From positions 53,813,416-53,877,415 of the forward strand of contig OX421966.1 in the NCBI GenBank assembly GCA_949128115.1: DNA of 64,000 nucleotides, written 5' to 3'. Below the pieces are notes generated by a model. It was not told the origin of the DNA. It was given only the letters and a program-made list of their open reading frames with translations, and did not search any database. Both the position numbers and the translations under genes were made by a program. Origin of the DNA: Anaspis maculata (taxonomy: Eukaryota > Arthropoda > Insecta > Coleoptera > Scraptiidae). Shown in pieces: positions 33,050 through 44,858 of the stretch. Position 1 is the stretch's first letter; every line of letters begins with the position of its first letter.

Positions 33050-33340
33050 GGACGAAGGTGGAGTTGAATGAAACACGCTCATTGCACAGAAAGTGAAATT
33101 TATTTGAAGCAAAATAAGTGCGAAATCATTCTTTATGGCTATTTTCTCAAAACACTTAACATGTGACTGACAGAATGGAGAAATTGAACAAATTGAACAA
33201 AAACAACTAAAACAATAATTGGATACAACACAACAAAATAAGTCAAACTGTCAAAACAGGGAGAGTGACGGATTCGGAAAAAGAGCACTCTGTGGAAGAG
33301 CTCGTTAAACAAACCCCTGAGTTTTACTCAAAGAAGAAGA
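33050..33340. repeat. Diverged relative of the large solo LTR family
   Basis: The order of short matches (GAATGAAAC.CG, TTTATTTGAA, TTTTCTCAAAACACTTAAC, GTCAAACTGTCAAAAC, AGAGTGACGGATTC, GGAAGAGCTCGTTAAACAAA) follows that of 2610-2945 in LTR copy A, but identity is low. It is an old fragment of that LTR or of a related one. No ends are visible. Confidence 0.5.
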
Positions 33341-33774
33341 TTCTCGAATATGTGACAAAGTGAAAAATGTCCCACTGATAATTTCAAATATTCGTGTATA
33401 ATACCACGAGTGCAATGAAAATTACCGATAATTCTGGGAAATGTGTGTTGCCTGAAAACTACATGAAAGGTCCAAAAATCTTTCGAGATGTTGATGTTCG
33501 CTTTTCGAAAATATGACTAAAAAAATTCTGCGACTTGTTTTCTTGAAATGACACCTTGCTGAAGTTGGGTCATTTTTGCACTCCTTCCATTGCCACCCTG
33601 TATACTGAATACAGGGTCGACAATCAAGAGATCAAAGACGGTCTAATGTAATAAAAAAAACTGCTCTATCAAGCATCACAAAAATTTCCAAAATCGGGTA
33701 ATTTTTTCTTCAGGTAACCCGAGGCAAAATATCGGGCTGGTCCACTGCAACTTTTGCCCAGTTGATCTTGGAAA

Positions 33775-35640
33775 AGACTAGTCGGGGGGCATAGATCGTG
33801 TCGTGTGCAGCTTCGTAAAGATATATAGAGTTATGTCTTAATCGATTCCTGGGGATCAAGGACTATGAAAAATTATGCTGGAATATAGAGGCACCAAAAT
33901 GGGCTTCTACTGGTAATAAGAAACTGGCTGTAGCTCGTTTGTTTTTCAACGGATTTCAACATCTGGAACGTCATTTTGTGAATAAAAAAATTCTCTTCTT
34001 ATTTCACACCTAAATTTACAAACATCATTCCGTGAAACTGTCAAAATTGTCTTTATAAGATATGCTAAATTCCGCAATTTTTTTAAGGTTATCTGATATT
34101 TTTGAAACTTGGCGGTATCATAGTTCTTCTGGTGCCCGTTCCGAATTTCTACTTTTCCACTTCGTATCTTCACGGTTTTGGCCGTCATATTAAAAAGATG
34201 GCGCCCAAAAAACAGTTTTTGTCAATATCTTGAATTCAATCGACTCAAGATTGAAACGTGTATATGCGGAGGAAAGCCCATTCAAATCTCTACAATTTGA
34301 CATATCAGTCATTTATGTGCGATTCACGGTTCTTGAGTTAAAGCTTTCAGAGCTTCCGGAAGCATCAACTTTCGGCATTCAATCAGCATGGTCAATTGAT
34401 ACCACCGTCATGTAGTAAGCAAATTAACCATAAATAGATCTTGGCCATTAACCATAGATGATAAAAATTTAGAAAATCGATCATGATGATGTGATTTGTG
34501 TAATTACAGGGTGAACTGTGGAAGCAAACTGACTTTAAAAAAGAAATAAAGGTAATATAGCATTTGAAGGATACCAGATACATTCGAAACTCATTAATAT
34601 GATGAAATTTGTGGTCATCATTCAGAATATCCACTTTTGCACTTCGTATCTCTCCTGTTCTGGCCATAATTTTGAAAAGATGGCGTCAAAAAACATATTT
34701 TCGAAAAAAAATTGGAAAATTCGTAATAAAACTTTAGGATCCATATCAAAAGTGAAGGTCTATTTGATTCTCTAGAATTTGACATCTAAATCACTCATGT
34801 GTCATGTCACGACTTACGGTTCTCAAGCTATACCTTTTCAAAGTCAATTTTCCCTTAGAGTTTACCCTGTAGTTCCATAACAACCGTTACCATGATTGAT
34901 TTTCTGGATAATAATGGTCTGTGGCTGACAACTTGTCATTATTTATGGTCAATTTGACTGCCACGTGGAGCTAAGATCAACTTGATATGCTGATTGGATG
35001 ACACAAGTTGATGCTTTAGCGAGTTCTAGAAGCCATAACTCAAGAACCAGAAGTAGCACGTACACGAGTAAGGTGTCAAATTGTAGAAAATTGAATAAGC
35101 TTCCATTTGCGTACAAACGCTTCCATCTCACATCGACTGAAATGAAGATATTGGAAAAAAAAACTGTTTTTCGGGCGCCATCTTTTCAATATGGCGGCCA
35201 AAACGGCAAATATACGAAGTGGAAAAGTGGAAATTCAGAAAGGGCACCTCAAGATCTATAATACTGCCAAGTTTCAAAACTATCAGATAACCTTCAAAAA
35301 AAAGCTGGAATTAAGCATATTTTTTAAAGACAATTTTGACAGTTTCCCGGAATGACGTTTGTAAATTTAGGTATGAAATAAGAAAATTTTTTTGTCTACA
35401 AAATGACGAGCCGGATGTTGAAATCCGTTGAGAAACAAACGAGCTACAGCCAGTTTCTTATTACCAGATGAAGCCCATTTTGGCGCCTCCACCATATTTG
35501 CCTGCAGCAGATGTAAACATTCCACCATAATTTTTCATGGTCGTTGATCACCCAGGAATCGATTAGGACTTATCTCTATATATCTTCACGAAGTTGCACA
35601 CGGCCAAGCCTTCTTTGACCCTATGCCCCCAGACTAGACG
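33775..35640. repeat. 1.87-kb palindrome (GGCGCCTCCACC family, member 2)
   Basis: The outer GACTAGTCGGGGGGCATAG is mirrored near 35620-35638. Inside, a GCAGCTTCGTAAAGATATAT block, a TTACTGGTAATAAGAAACTG-like block and a CAACGGATTTCAACATC block pair with their complements near 35420-35600. The centre is near 34700-34900, with extra non-mirrored sequence (about 34400-34700) that may be a further insert. Diverged blocks match 28335-29852. Confidence 0.7.
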
Positions 35641-35889
35641 TAGAAATGTTCTCACTCACGTTGAAACATATTTCATACTTTGAAAACACCCATCTTCAAC
35701 CCGCTACAGACAAAAAACTGTCTATTTTTAGTAAGCGGTTGGTGGATTTTGGTTAGTTTCAACCTACTGGGCTACTACAACATATCAAAAATTCAGGAAG
35801 TTTGACCTAGACCCATTTTCTATGTGAATCGTGCATGACTTCTTGTCTTTAAACCTTCTTCACCAGGAACTCGTCTGAAGAAAAATGAG

Positions 35890-36460
35890 GTATAATTCAA
35901 ATTGTCCCAAATTCTTCAAAGGTTGAATGTTCCAGAGAACTGAGACTTTGCCAGGGTTGACTTGGATCCTGTTGAGCTGTGATGTGTCCAAGGTACCGTA
36001 TTTTTGCACTCGCGAACGTACACTTACCGCGATAAGCGCGGAGTTGGAAAAGTCTTCCGTTGACCACTGCTTCAAAGTCTTTGAGATGATCGTTGAATGT
36101 GTCCGATAATATCAGCAAGTCATCAAGATACGCGAGGAGTTGGACGTCCGGAATCCCACGACGGAAGGCTGCCGGTGCTTCACACAAACCGAATGGCATC
36201 ACGCGGTATCGGTACGTGCCAGAGAGCACAACAAAAGCGATCATGTTGGGGTCTTGCTCTCAAATTTCGATCTGGTGGTAACCGGATCTGAGGTCCTTAG
36301 CTGGCAAAACAAAAGTTTATTTAGAGGGATCCATTCTTGGCAACGGTTACAAGTCAGTGCGAGTAACGGCATTGAGGGCGCGATAGTCGATGCCCATGCG
36401 TACACTGTCGTCCTTCTTAGAGACGAGGACAGTTGTTGGGGCAGTTTTTCGACGGCTGGT
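35890..36460 (-). pseudogene. Ty3/gypsy reverse transcriptase fragment
   Basis: Minus-strand frame, from high to low coordinates: TTVLVSKKDDSVRMGIDYRA with LNAVTRTDL, then PLPRMDPSK, LRSGYHQIEI, YRVMPFGLCEAPAAFR, VQLLAYLDDLLILSD and RYLGHITAQQD. These are consecutive RT motifs of the Ty3/gypsy group, including the YLDD catalytic box. At least three in-frame stops interrupt it. No RNase H, integrase or gag was found beside it. The solo LTR starting at 36757 has its own target duplication, so it need not belong to this fragment. Confidence 0.85.
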
Positions 36461-36756
36461 GACGACCATGGATTGTGGCTTGCTTCCTCAATGTACTCCT
36501 ACGGAGATCATCCCGTCAAGCACTCAGTTCCTTATTCGGGGAACTAAAACTAAGGTCGTGCATTACCAAACGAACCCTTGTTTTCTGATACTCGGAAAAT
36601 CAATGCTACAGTTCATTGATAATTACTACATAGTGTTCATGCAACTTGCATGTACTTCTCGACATTACGCACAACTGAATTAAACTCTGGAAACTAAGGT
36701 TTCAGTAAATTTCGCTGTAGGTGCTAGTTTTCCGTGAAGCCGATGGTACTTGGTAC

Positions 36757-38693
36757 TGTAGTGTATCCTGGTCACGGCACCACTTCTGTAGTGTATCCTA
36801 GTTCACGATGTTTGGCTGTGATCGTCGTTGTTCCTTCCCTCTCCCACGTCGTTTACATTTTACCTACGTTGTGTTGAGTTCTTACTCGAGATGAGAATGT
36901 GTCGTTGGGAATGAGGTTTGATTCTTGAATGAATTGCGAATGAAATGCAAGCAAAATTAATGTTGTTTGGAAATCAATAGCAAAGTTTTTGAATGGATTT
37001 GTTTCTTTTCTCAAAACACCTAACAACAATAAATTGACAGTGATAAAAATTGCCCAACATGAATAAAGAACAACAAAACACAAACAAATGAAACCAGAAA
37101 AGTCATTACAAATTATTTGACAATGCAGGAATCTACAACAATAAAATGAATACAAAATCAGATTAACAAAGCAAAACAAGAAATCATGAAACATGTCAAA
37201 CTGTCAATTTAATCGCAAAAAAAAGTGACGTATTCGCTGACAGGCACACATGGGAAGAACACGTCAAAGAAACCCCTGCGTATTGCTTGGTTGGTTGCTG
37301 AAAAATCTCTTCCCAAATGATCTGAACAAAAGTCAAGTGTGAATGAGTCACGATGAAGTGACCGAGAAGTCACTCCAGTGATGCATTGATCAAGTCAGCG
37401 TGAATCGGTGCTTGAACCTCTTTGAAACGTTTGCCTCGTTCACAAGTTAGTTAGTTAACAACAAAAGGAAACTCGCTCGCTTACGCTTTGAACGCTGAGC
37501 AATTAATTTTACTCTTCACAAACAAAAGAGGTCAAATTGATAGATAAATAAACAATTAAGAAACGATCGGTGCACAAGTTAATAAATCAGCAAGAAACAA
37601 ACGATAAGTTATTTGTGTAGGTGAATAAACAAGAAACAAACAAGAGATAAATAGGTAGATAAATAAAAACAAGAGACAGGTGAGAGATAAATAAGTAGAG
37701 AAGTTAGAGTTGGTCATACTTTGTGTAAGCAATGGGATGAAAGAAGTATCTATAACGCTTTCACCCAAAATTCCCCAGAAGTTACCCATCACAAACCCGA
37801 CAGATGCATACATACATACAAAACAAAACAATGGTTAGTAAACAGTAATCACATACAGTAAATAACAGTAAATACAAGAAAATCGACTCGAGTCAACCTG
37901 TGGCCCTCTCTTCGTCGTTATACATAATTTCCCCTCCAAATAAGAAAAGGTTAGTAGACTCAACAAGGCAGATTTATACGAGCAGGTGGAACCCCCCTCC
38001 CCCTCCCCAGGACACGGAGAAGCGTGCAAGTCTCTCTTTCCTTCCTTTACTTTCATGTATAACTTGACAATGAACGATACAATCATAAAAAGTGCGGTTT
38101 TCTACTTAGCGGCTGAATTGGCGTAGCAGAGATTTTTTTTGTCATCTTACTGTTTGAGACGTAACTTGTGGAAAAGAAACAATTAATAAAACCTCGAAAT
38201 ACGCGCGAGAGCGCAGTTCGGAGACCACGTCATGAGTGCACAAAGTGCACACCCACTAGATTTACGGAATTTGCCATCAACATTGGGATTATTTGGGAGT
38301 AGATAAATTACACAAAATGCAAAGCAGTGCGAAGCACCTTGATTTCAAAGGGGAAAACTGCGGGTTATGCAAGCCCGTTGAGAACAAAGAGAACAAAGAA
38401 TTTCAGGTTATGTACAATAATTGTGAGGCAAAATGTGTATCAAAATACATGATTTGATGAGTGGGTGGAAGCCACTTGACCTTGAATACGTGGAAACGAC
38501 GCACTCCGGAGCACTAAAAATCACGTGTTCTTTACCACAGCTGATACTCTTGTCTCTCTGCCCGCGGCTGCCGCTCGCCCGGCTCGCCTAGCGCAGCGCC
38601 ATCTCCCTCTCCCATCGGCAGACGTTACGAACGTCAACGACTGTACCTACTTCAGGTACCAACGTACAAACAAAACAAAGGGGGAATACCACA
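36757..38693. mobile_element. Solo LTR, copy B (large LTR family)
   Basis: The sequence starts TGTAGTGTATCCTGG, ends GGGGGAATACCACA, and is flanked by GTAC on both sides (36753-36756 and 38694-38697). It aligns with 2381-4567 over its length. It is shorter, mainly because it has fewer 30-bp units at the left end and lacks the 177-bp MITE. The shared CCCGCGGCTGCCGCTCGCCC block lies near the right end. No internal region remains. Confidence 0.85.
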
Positions 38694-39717
38694 GTACTTC
38701 CCATAACAGAGTTTTTCTTAAAAACTTCTCAAGAACTTTTCCGTGAAAGTAGGTATGACGCTCTAATCACATCCATAGACTTTGTTTGAAAAACTCTTTT
38801 GGCGTCCGTTTCTTCTTCCCTCCGTAATTGCAGTACGACTCTTCAACGAGACGCTCTATCATTGTTATTCTTATATCCTTCGATTATAAGAGCCGACAGC
38901 CGTATGAGTTGTCCACATCTCAACCACGCTCTTATTTTTTTTTACTCTTAGACTTGCCGCAAAGACTTTTGCTTGTTCACTTTCGCGAAACTCGAGGGAA
39001 AACCTATACACGTCGCGTGCGTTCTCGATATGGTGAATGCTACCTCATTAAATTTCCTTCGGATAGCTCGCCTTTTCACACTCGACCGACTCCTCCCTCG
39101 GTCGGGCGCTATACCCTTGTGGGAGGGAAAATCACGGGCCCATAAGAAAAAAGAGGGCGCTTCATAATAACGCAATTTATATCAAGCTCAAGATCTATTG
39201 GAAAGGCACACACACACACATCGGCACAGCAAGCAGACTCACAGACACAAAAAAAGATCTCGATGTTTTTTCGTGCGAGAGATTTTTTCATTTCCGCCCA
39301 TCTAGCACGTGTTTTGTGTACTTTTCTGCCCGCATGCCGCGTCTACTGTTTCCTGTTCATTCCGGTCCGATCAAAGCAGGAGGACGGTACCAGCTGCCTC
39401 AGCAGTCAGTATCGACAGTGATTTTTACGTCAAGGTTACTGTCTCAGGACATTTTCCGCCGGCTCGAACAGTCTTAATACTAACCTGGAACTCGTCAAAG
39501 AGAGAGAATGGAGCATCCTAGATGGAAACACAAAGGATGATTAGGAAGAATAATATACGTACAGAGAGAACACTCTTATCAACTTGGGTAAAATTGGAAA
39601 AGTCTTTTGGCAGGTACTTACTCAATGTCATGCTTGGAAAAATTGTGAGATGGGAGTCAAGATCAAGTATTGACTGAACTGAGAACACACAGAGATTGCG
39701 ATTTGAAGAAAACAGTC
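38694..39717. other. Stretch without recognised gene
   Basis: There is a CA dinucleotide tract near 39209-39222. Several frames of 60-105 codons overlap on both strands but share no recognisable motif. Nothing else stands out. Confidence 0.35.
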
Positions 39718-39799
39718 TACAGGGTGGATCAGTTTGAACCGATCAGACTTTGGAAACATATTCTCTCCATCCTCCTGATTCAGATAGATATAATATATA

Positions 39800-39959
39800 G
39801 ACAATACAAATAGAGAAGACTATATGTTATCACCACCGTCGTCACGGATATTGGGGCATCAAAAATCAGCCAACCTTTTTTTGAATGATGGACTCGCCTG
39901 GTTCCTACGCAACCGCAAAAATCCGTGACAACATAATGGTCTTTTCTATTTGTATTGTC
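39800..39959. mobile_element. 160-bp hairpin MITE
   Basis: The inverted ends GACAATACAAATAGA and TCTATTTGTATTGTC are flanked by TA (39798-39799 and 39960-39961). The arms continue with AGACTATATGTTATCA opposite TGACAACATAATGGTCT. The loop is about 85 bases. It interrupts the left arm of the outer element. Confidence 0.8.
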
Positions 39960-39990
39960 TATACGTGCCTCTCACTTGATTCCTATAATA

Positions 39991-42900
39991 GGCCAGTCAA
40001 ATTAGAACAAATTTTTTCCGTTTGAGGGAAAAAACTGTTGGAGTTTTGGAAATTTGACAGTAATGTCCGGTGAGGTGGACTGTTGAACATACTAAAAGTC
40101 CCTAACTCTACCTATTGAGCTCGAGCCGCCATCTTGGAAAAATGGTCCTTCGATCCAGTTTTCTGCTTATATTCCGCTAATCATCAGAGATATTCAATTA
40201 AGTTTGATAAAAAATCAAGGCTTTAAAATTGTCTACAAAAATTGTTTCATACCGATTTTTTTTCTCGTATCTGTTGAAATTAATTAAATTAACAAAAAAT
40301 AATAATGAAATAAGCAACTTTTTGCCTATGGCTCGAGATATTGTCTTTGAAATTCGTGAAGATGTTGGCAGTCTACATCAAAGCTAAACGTGACAGTTGA
40401 GATAGGAAAAAAATGCGAAAATATTTTTTAATTTTTTTTTAAATTAAGCAAAAATTTGGTTTTCGAGCTTGACATTTCCAACAGGGCGGAGTGAAGGTTT
40501 TAATCGAACATCATTCAGTTTTGATATTTACATATTGTAAGATAAGATAACATCAGTATTGTGCCTCCACGAGCTTCTGGAATGCTCGATATTAATTAAA
40601 CTAAAAATTAATAGCTAAGTCCAAAAAGTGTTGTCGATTGGTTCTGAATGGAACATTTCGAAACAAAACACATCAGCAAAGAATATACAGGAGGTCAGGA
40701 TACAGGATGTGCCTTATCCAAAATAGTACAAAAGAATCAATCAAAATGTTAAAATCCACCCTGTATAACAAAAAAGAACGATACAAAATGAAAGTAGTAG
40801 ATCATACCTGGTGCCAAAAATACAGCTTTTACATTGCTGGGAAAAAGAACAAAATTAATCGATTTATTTAAAAGTTATTGGTCCTCAAACTTGACTTTAC
40901 AAATTTCAGCCAGTCAAATGGGAAAAAGTAGAGAGAAGTAACTGTCGAGGTTTCAGAAATTTGACAGGGATGTTCGCTAAGGTATACTAATGAACATACT
41001 AAAAGTCCCCGCCTCTACCTGTTGTGCTCGAGCCGCCATCTTGGAAAAATGGGAATAAACTTGATCGAAGGACCATTTTTCCAAGATGGCGGCTCAAGCG
41101 CAATAAGTAGAGGCGGGAACTTTTAGTATGTTTATAAGTATACCTCAGCGAACATCCCTGTTAAATTTCTGAAACTCCGACAGTTACTTCTCTTTACTTT
41201 TCCTTATTTGACTGGCCGAAATTTGTAGAGTCAAGTTTGAGGACTAATAACTTTCAAATCAATCAATCAATTTTGTTCTTTTTTCCAGCAATGTAAAGGC
41301 TGCATTTTTGGCATCAGATATGATCTACTTCTTCCATTTTGTATCGTTACTTTTTGTTATACAGTGTGGATTTTAACATTTTGATTGATTCTTTTGTACT
41401 ACAGTGCTCAACAATTGAAGTGGAACACCTGAAAATTTTGGTCAAATTTAAATGGTCGTATTTTCTTAAGAAAAAACCGAATTGCAATGAGCTTTTTTTC
41501 CTGGGCAGCTAATGTCTTAGACTACAGCATGATGGAATAATTTTTTGTTACAAGCTTGTCATATTATTTCTACAGGGTGAAGTAGTGAGGTACTGCAAAA
41601 AATGTAAAGTTTACACCTCTCCCGATCCGCGAAAAAAATTTTTTCAATTTTTTCAACTCGTTCTGGAAAAACATTGAGCCCATACCTCGAAACTGTTTTT
41701 TGGGTTTTTGTCTAGCTGTGTTAATTACAGGGTGATCTCAAAAAAGTGAAATTTTAGACTTTCAATGATAACTTCTTTCATTGTTATCCGATTTTCAACA
41801 TCTTTAGCTCATATTAAAGCTGATACTTCAGGCGAGAACGTTGTGAGGTCGAAACTTATTGAAAACATTAATTCGATATAAGGGGACGTATCAGAAGCGA
41901 CCCGAATGTTAAACAGCTTCCGAGTATCTGTTTGATAAAAGACAAAAACAAATTGAAACTTGTCCCCAGAGGATCCGCTAATTTGAACCATTTCGATCTG
42001 CATCTCGTTTTAGTTGTCCAAGAAATTTCCGTGGTAGAATCAAAACTTGACTGCGTTTTTCCGCGAAAAAATCGCATCTCTTATTTACCTGAAGGCGGCC
42101 GTAACCCAAGTTACAAAATTCACAACAATTCCAAAAATTCTCTTTGACAATAAAACACGTATACCTGCCAGTTCTGAATCTTGTAACTTGGGTTACGGTC
42201 GCCTACAGGTAAATAAGGGATGCGATTTTTTCGCGGAAACACGCAGTCAAGTTTCGGTTCTACCACGGACATTATCTTGGACAACTAAAGCGAAAAGCAG
42301 ATCAAAATGGTCCGAATTAGCGGATCCTTTGAAGACACGTTTCAATTTGTTCTTATCTGTTATTAAACGGAAAGTCGGAAGCTGTTTTGCATTCGGGTCA
42401 CTTTTGACACATTCCCTTATATCGAATTGTTGTCTTCAATGAGTTTTGACCTCACACTGTTCTTGCCTGAAGTTTCAGCTTCAATATGAGCCAAAGAAGT
42501 TTAAAATCGGATAACAATGAAAGAAGTTACCATTGGAAGCCTAAAATATCACTTTTTGAGATCACCCTGTAATTAACAGAGATAAACGAAAACCCAAAAA
42601 ACCGTTTCGAGGTATGGGTTCAAAGTTTCTCCAGAACAAGTTGGAAAAATTCAACAAAATGTTTTCGCGGATCCGGAGGGGTGCAAACTTCACATTTTTT
42701 GCAGTACCTCACTACTACACCCTGTATAAATAATATGAAAAGCTTGTAACAAGAAAGAATTATGTCATGCTGTAGTCTAAGACATTAGCTGTCCAGGGAA
42801 AAAAACTTATTGCAATTCGGATTTTGCTTCAGGAAATACGACCATTTTAATTTGACCAAAATTTTCAGGTGTTCCACTTCAATTGTTGAGCACTGTATTT

Positions 42901-43648
42901 TGGATAAAGCACATCAATATAGGGCTTATATACAGTTGAATAACCTTTGGACCTCCTGTATATCCTTTGCTGATGTCTTTTGTTTCAAAATGTTACCTTC
43001 AGAACCAATCGACAACACTTTTTGGACTTAGCTATTATTCTTTTACTTTAATTTATATCGAGAATTCCAGAAGCTCGTGAAGGCACAATACTGATGAAAT
43101 CTTATCTTACAATATGTAAATATCAAAACTGAATGATGTTCGATTGAAACCTTTACTCCGTCCTGTTGGAAAAGTCAAGCTCGAAAACCAAATTTTTGCT
43201 TAATTTGAAAAAAAAAATTAAAAAATATTTTCGCAATTTTTTGTTCTATTTCAATTGTCACGTTTAGCTTTGATGTAGATTGCCAACATCTTCACAAATT
43301 TTAAAGACAATATCTCAAGCCATAGGCAAAAAAATCGCTTTTTTTTTCTTTATTAATTTAATTCAATTAATTTAAACAGATACGAGAAAAAAATCGGTAT
43401 GAAACAATTTTTGTAGACAATTTTATAGCCTTGATTTTGTATTAAACTTGATTGAATATCTCTGATGATTTACGGAATATAAGCAGAAAACTGGATCGAA
43501 AGACCATTTTTCCAAGATGGCGGCTCGAGCTAAATAGGTAGAGTTGGGGACTTTTAGTATGTTCAACAGTACACCTTACCGGACATTACTGTCAAATTTC
43601 CAAAACTCCAACAGTTTTTTCCCTCCAGCTTTCCTTATTTGACTGGCC
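39991..43648. mobile_element. Palindromic MITE, GGCCAGTCAAAT family, with nested inserts
   Basis: The ends GGCCAGTCAAAT and ATTTGACTGGCC are flanked by TA (39989-39990 and 43649-43650). The left arm is 39991 to about 41060. The right arm is about 41065-41401 plus 42896-43648, split by the element at 41402-42895. Blocks such as GCCGCCATCTTGGAAAAATG occur at 40128-40147 and again at 41033-41052. The inner copy with CCAGTCAAATGGGAAAAAG ends at 40912-41217, so a shorter member of the same family is nested at the centre. Confidence 0.75.
41402..42895. mobile_element. 1.5-kb palindromic MITE, CAGTGCTCAACAATTG family
   Basis: The inverted ends CAGTGCTCAACAATTGAAGT and the mirrored CCACTTCAATTGTTGAGCAC are flanked by TA (41400-41401 and 42896-42897). 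The arms match closely over about 700 bases each (GACATTAGCTG block, GTACCTCACTACT block, CGCGGATC block, TAACTTGGGTTACGG block). The centre is near 42150. It splits the right arm of the GGCCAGTC element, so it is younger than that one. Confidence 0.85.
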
Positions 43649-43659
43649 TATAAAAGATA

Positions 43660-44016
43660 CAGGGTGTCAAAGTTCACTTTTTTCGATTGCAAAAAATTTG
43701 TAACTTGCGAACTATTGATTCAACCAAATTAGCCTAAATTCAGCACAGGCTAGTTTGTTGAAATTATCTACCTATCTGTGAAACTTCAAAGGAATCCATT
43801 CAATGGTGTAGGAGTTCTGGAGAGAACATTATTCGAAAGTTTCTTCAGATGCTTCCAAATTGATGACTCCCGTAACTCCTACGCTACTGATTGAATTCTT
43901 TTGATATTTTGCAAGTAGGTAGATGTATCCAACAAACCAGCCAATGTTGAATTGGAGTTAATTAATAGTAATACTTCGTACGTTATATATCAAAAATAGT
44001 GAACATTGACACCCTG
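43660..44016. mobile_element. 357-bp MITE, CAGGGTGTCAAAGTTCAC ends
   Basis: The inverted ends CAGGGTGTCAAAGTTCAC and the complement of CAGGGTGTCAATGTTCAC are flanked by TA (43658-43659 and 44017-44018). The inner arms are mirrored (AATTCAATCAGTAGCG-type block near 43885 with ATTCAATGGTGTAGGAG near 43800). It interrupts the right arm of the outer element. Confidence 0.8.
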
Positions 44017-44125
44017 TATATTTTTTAGGAAACGAGTGAGATGCACGTATGTTCTATTTTTCTGAATCAGGAGGATGAAGAAAATCTCATTCCAAAGTTT
44101 GATCGGTTAAAACTGATTTACCATG

Positions 44126-44483
44126 TACAGGGTGGAAAATTAGCAGAAGCAAGTATTGAGGTTGGATGAGAAACAAATGGATTCTGTGTATGGAAAGAAT
44201 ACCAACCAAGAATCGCCAAGCTTCTTAAGTGTTTATGAGAATATAGCACCCGTTCCAAGTCCTTGAAAAAGTAAATCAGCTTCAAACATGTCATCTTTTC
44301 ATTTGATGGTAGTAGTCGGTTTGCTTTCTGTTCTAGACGATACAGAAAGTAAAACATTGTAATTATTCAATTAAATAACTAATTGAATAAGTCCTATAAC
44401 GCCATGCTGAGATCCAAAGAATCTGAATAATCTTGTACTGAGGACCAGATTAACCCATGGAGCTGAAATTCGTCACCCTAAAC
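44126..44483. other. Spacer without recognised gene
   Basis: Nothing recognisable is seen. It starts with a CAGGGTGGAAAATTAG word like MITE ends elsewhere here, but no matching partner was found nearby. Confidence 0.3.
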
Positions 44484-44858
44484 TTACCGGGAACTAGACG
44501 ACGGCTGGTTGAAATTTGTGAAAATCAGATGTCGGATTTTGACGGGGTATTTTTTTTTCAAGTTTCGCAAACGAACCGCATTGCAAGTTGATGATGGGAA
44601 ATTTTCGAAATTTCTGCTGAATTTGAGGGGATTTTTCAAAAATTCATAATCATTTGGTGAAAAATTTGATGTGAAATGCCGACCGGGAAGTTTCGGGGAC
44701 CTAGTGTCGTCCGATGCCAGCCATTTGGCGGGGCGGGCTTTTCTTGAAATTTTGACGAAAAATGTTGAAAAATCGAAGCAAGGGCCGCCCCATCTGACAG
44801 GAACGTCGATTGACGACGCTCTCGATTTCGAAAAGCAGCACACACAACACCTCGGCAT
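44484..44858 (-). pseudogene. THAP-type zinc-finger-like frame, probably decayed
   Basis: A minus-strand frame of 124 codons begins MPRCCVCCFSK, continues with ARPAKWLASDD, and then HFTSNFSPNDYEFLKNP. Those three elements fall in the order of a THAP domain (start with a Cys-rich strand, Lys-Trp-Leu helix, then HF.p.DYE). The second C..H pair of the C2CH set is not intact, and the AVP box is not recognisable. THAP domains occur in P-element-type and other transposases as well as in host factors. With no catalytic domain nearby, I infer a transposase-derived or domesticated relic. It could also be a chance resemblance. Confidence 0.35.

Larger units (their letters stand above)
39720..44125. mobile_element. 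Outer palindromic MITE of a nested cluster
   Basis: The left end CAGGGTGGATCAGTTT and the right end (complement of CATGGTAAATCAGTTT) are flanked by TA (39718-39719 and 44126-44127). Its own arms are short: about 39720-39798 plus 39962-39990 on the left, and 44019-44125 on the right (CCTCCTGATTCAGA and TACGTGC.TCTCAC blocks mirrored). Everything between is later insertions: 39800-39959, 39991-43648 and 43660-44016. Removing these leaves a small palindrome. Confidence 0.75.

Noticed and set aside
36757..38693. LTR copy B as the 5' LTR of the gypsy RT fragment at 35890-36460
   Set aside because: The LTR has its own perfect 4-bp GTAC duplication on both sides, so it is a complete solo insertion rather than one end of the neighbouring element.
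41809..42442. Frames on both strands in the 41.4-42.9 kb element
   Set aside because: The same peptides appear mirrored on opposite strands because both arms of the palindrome encode them. No transposase motif is present.
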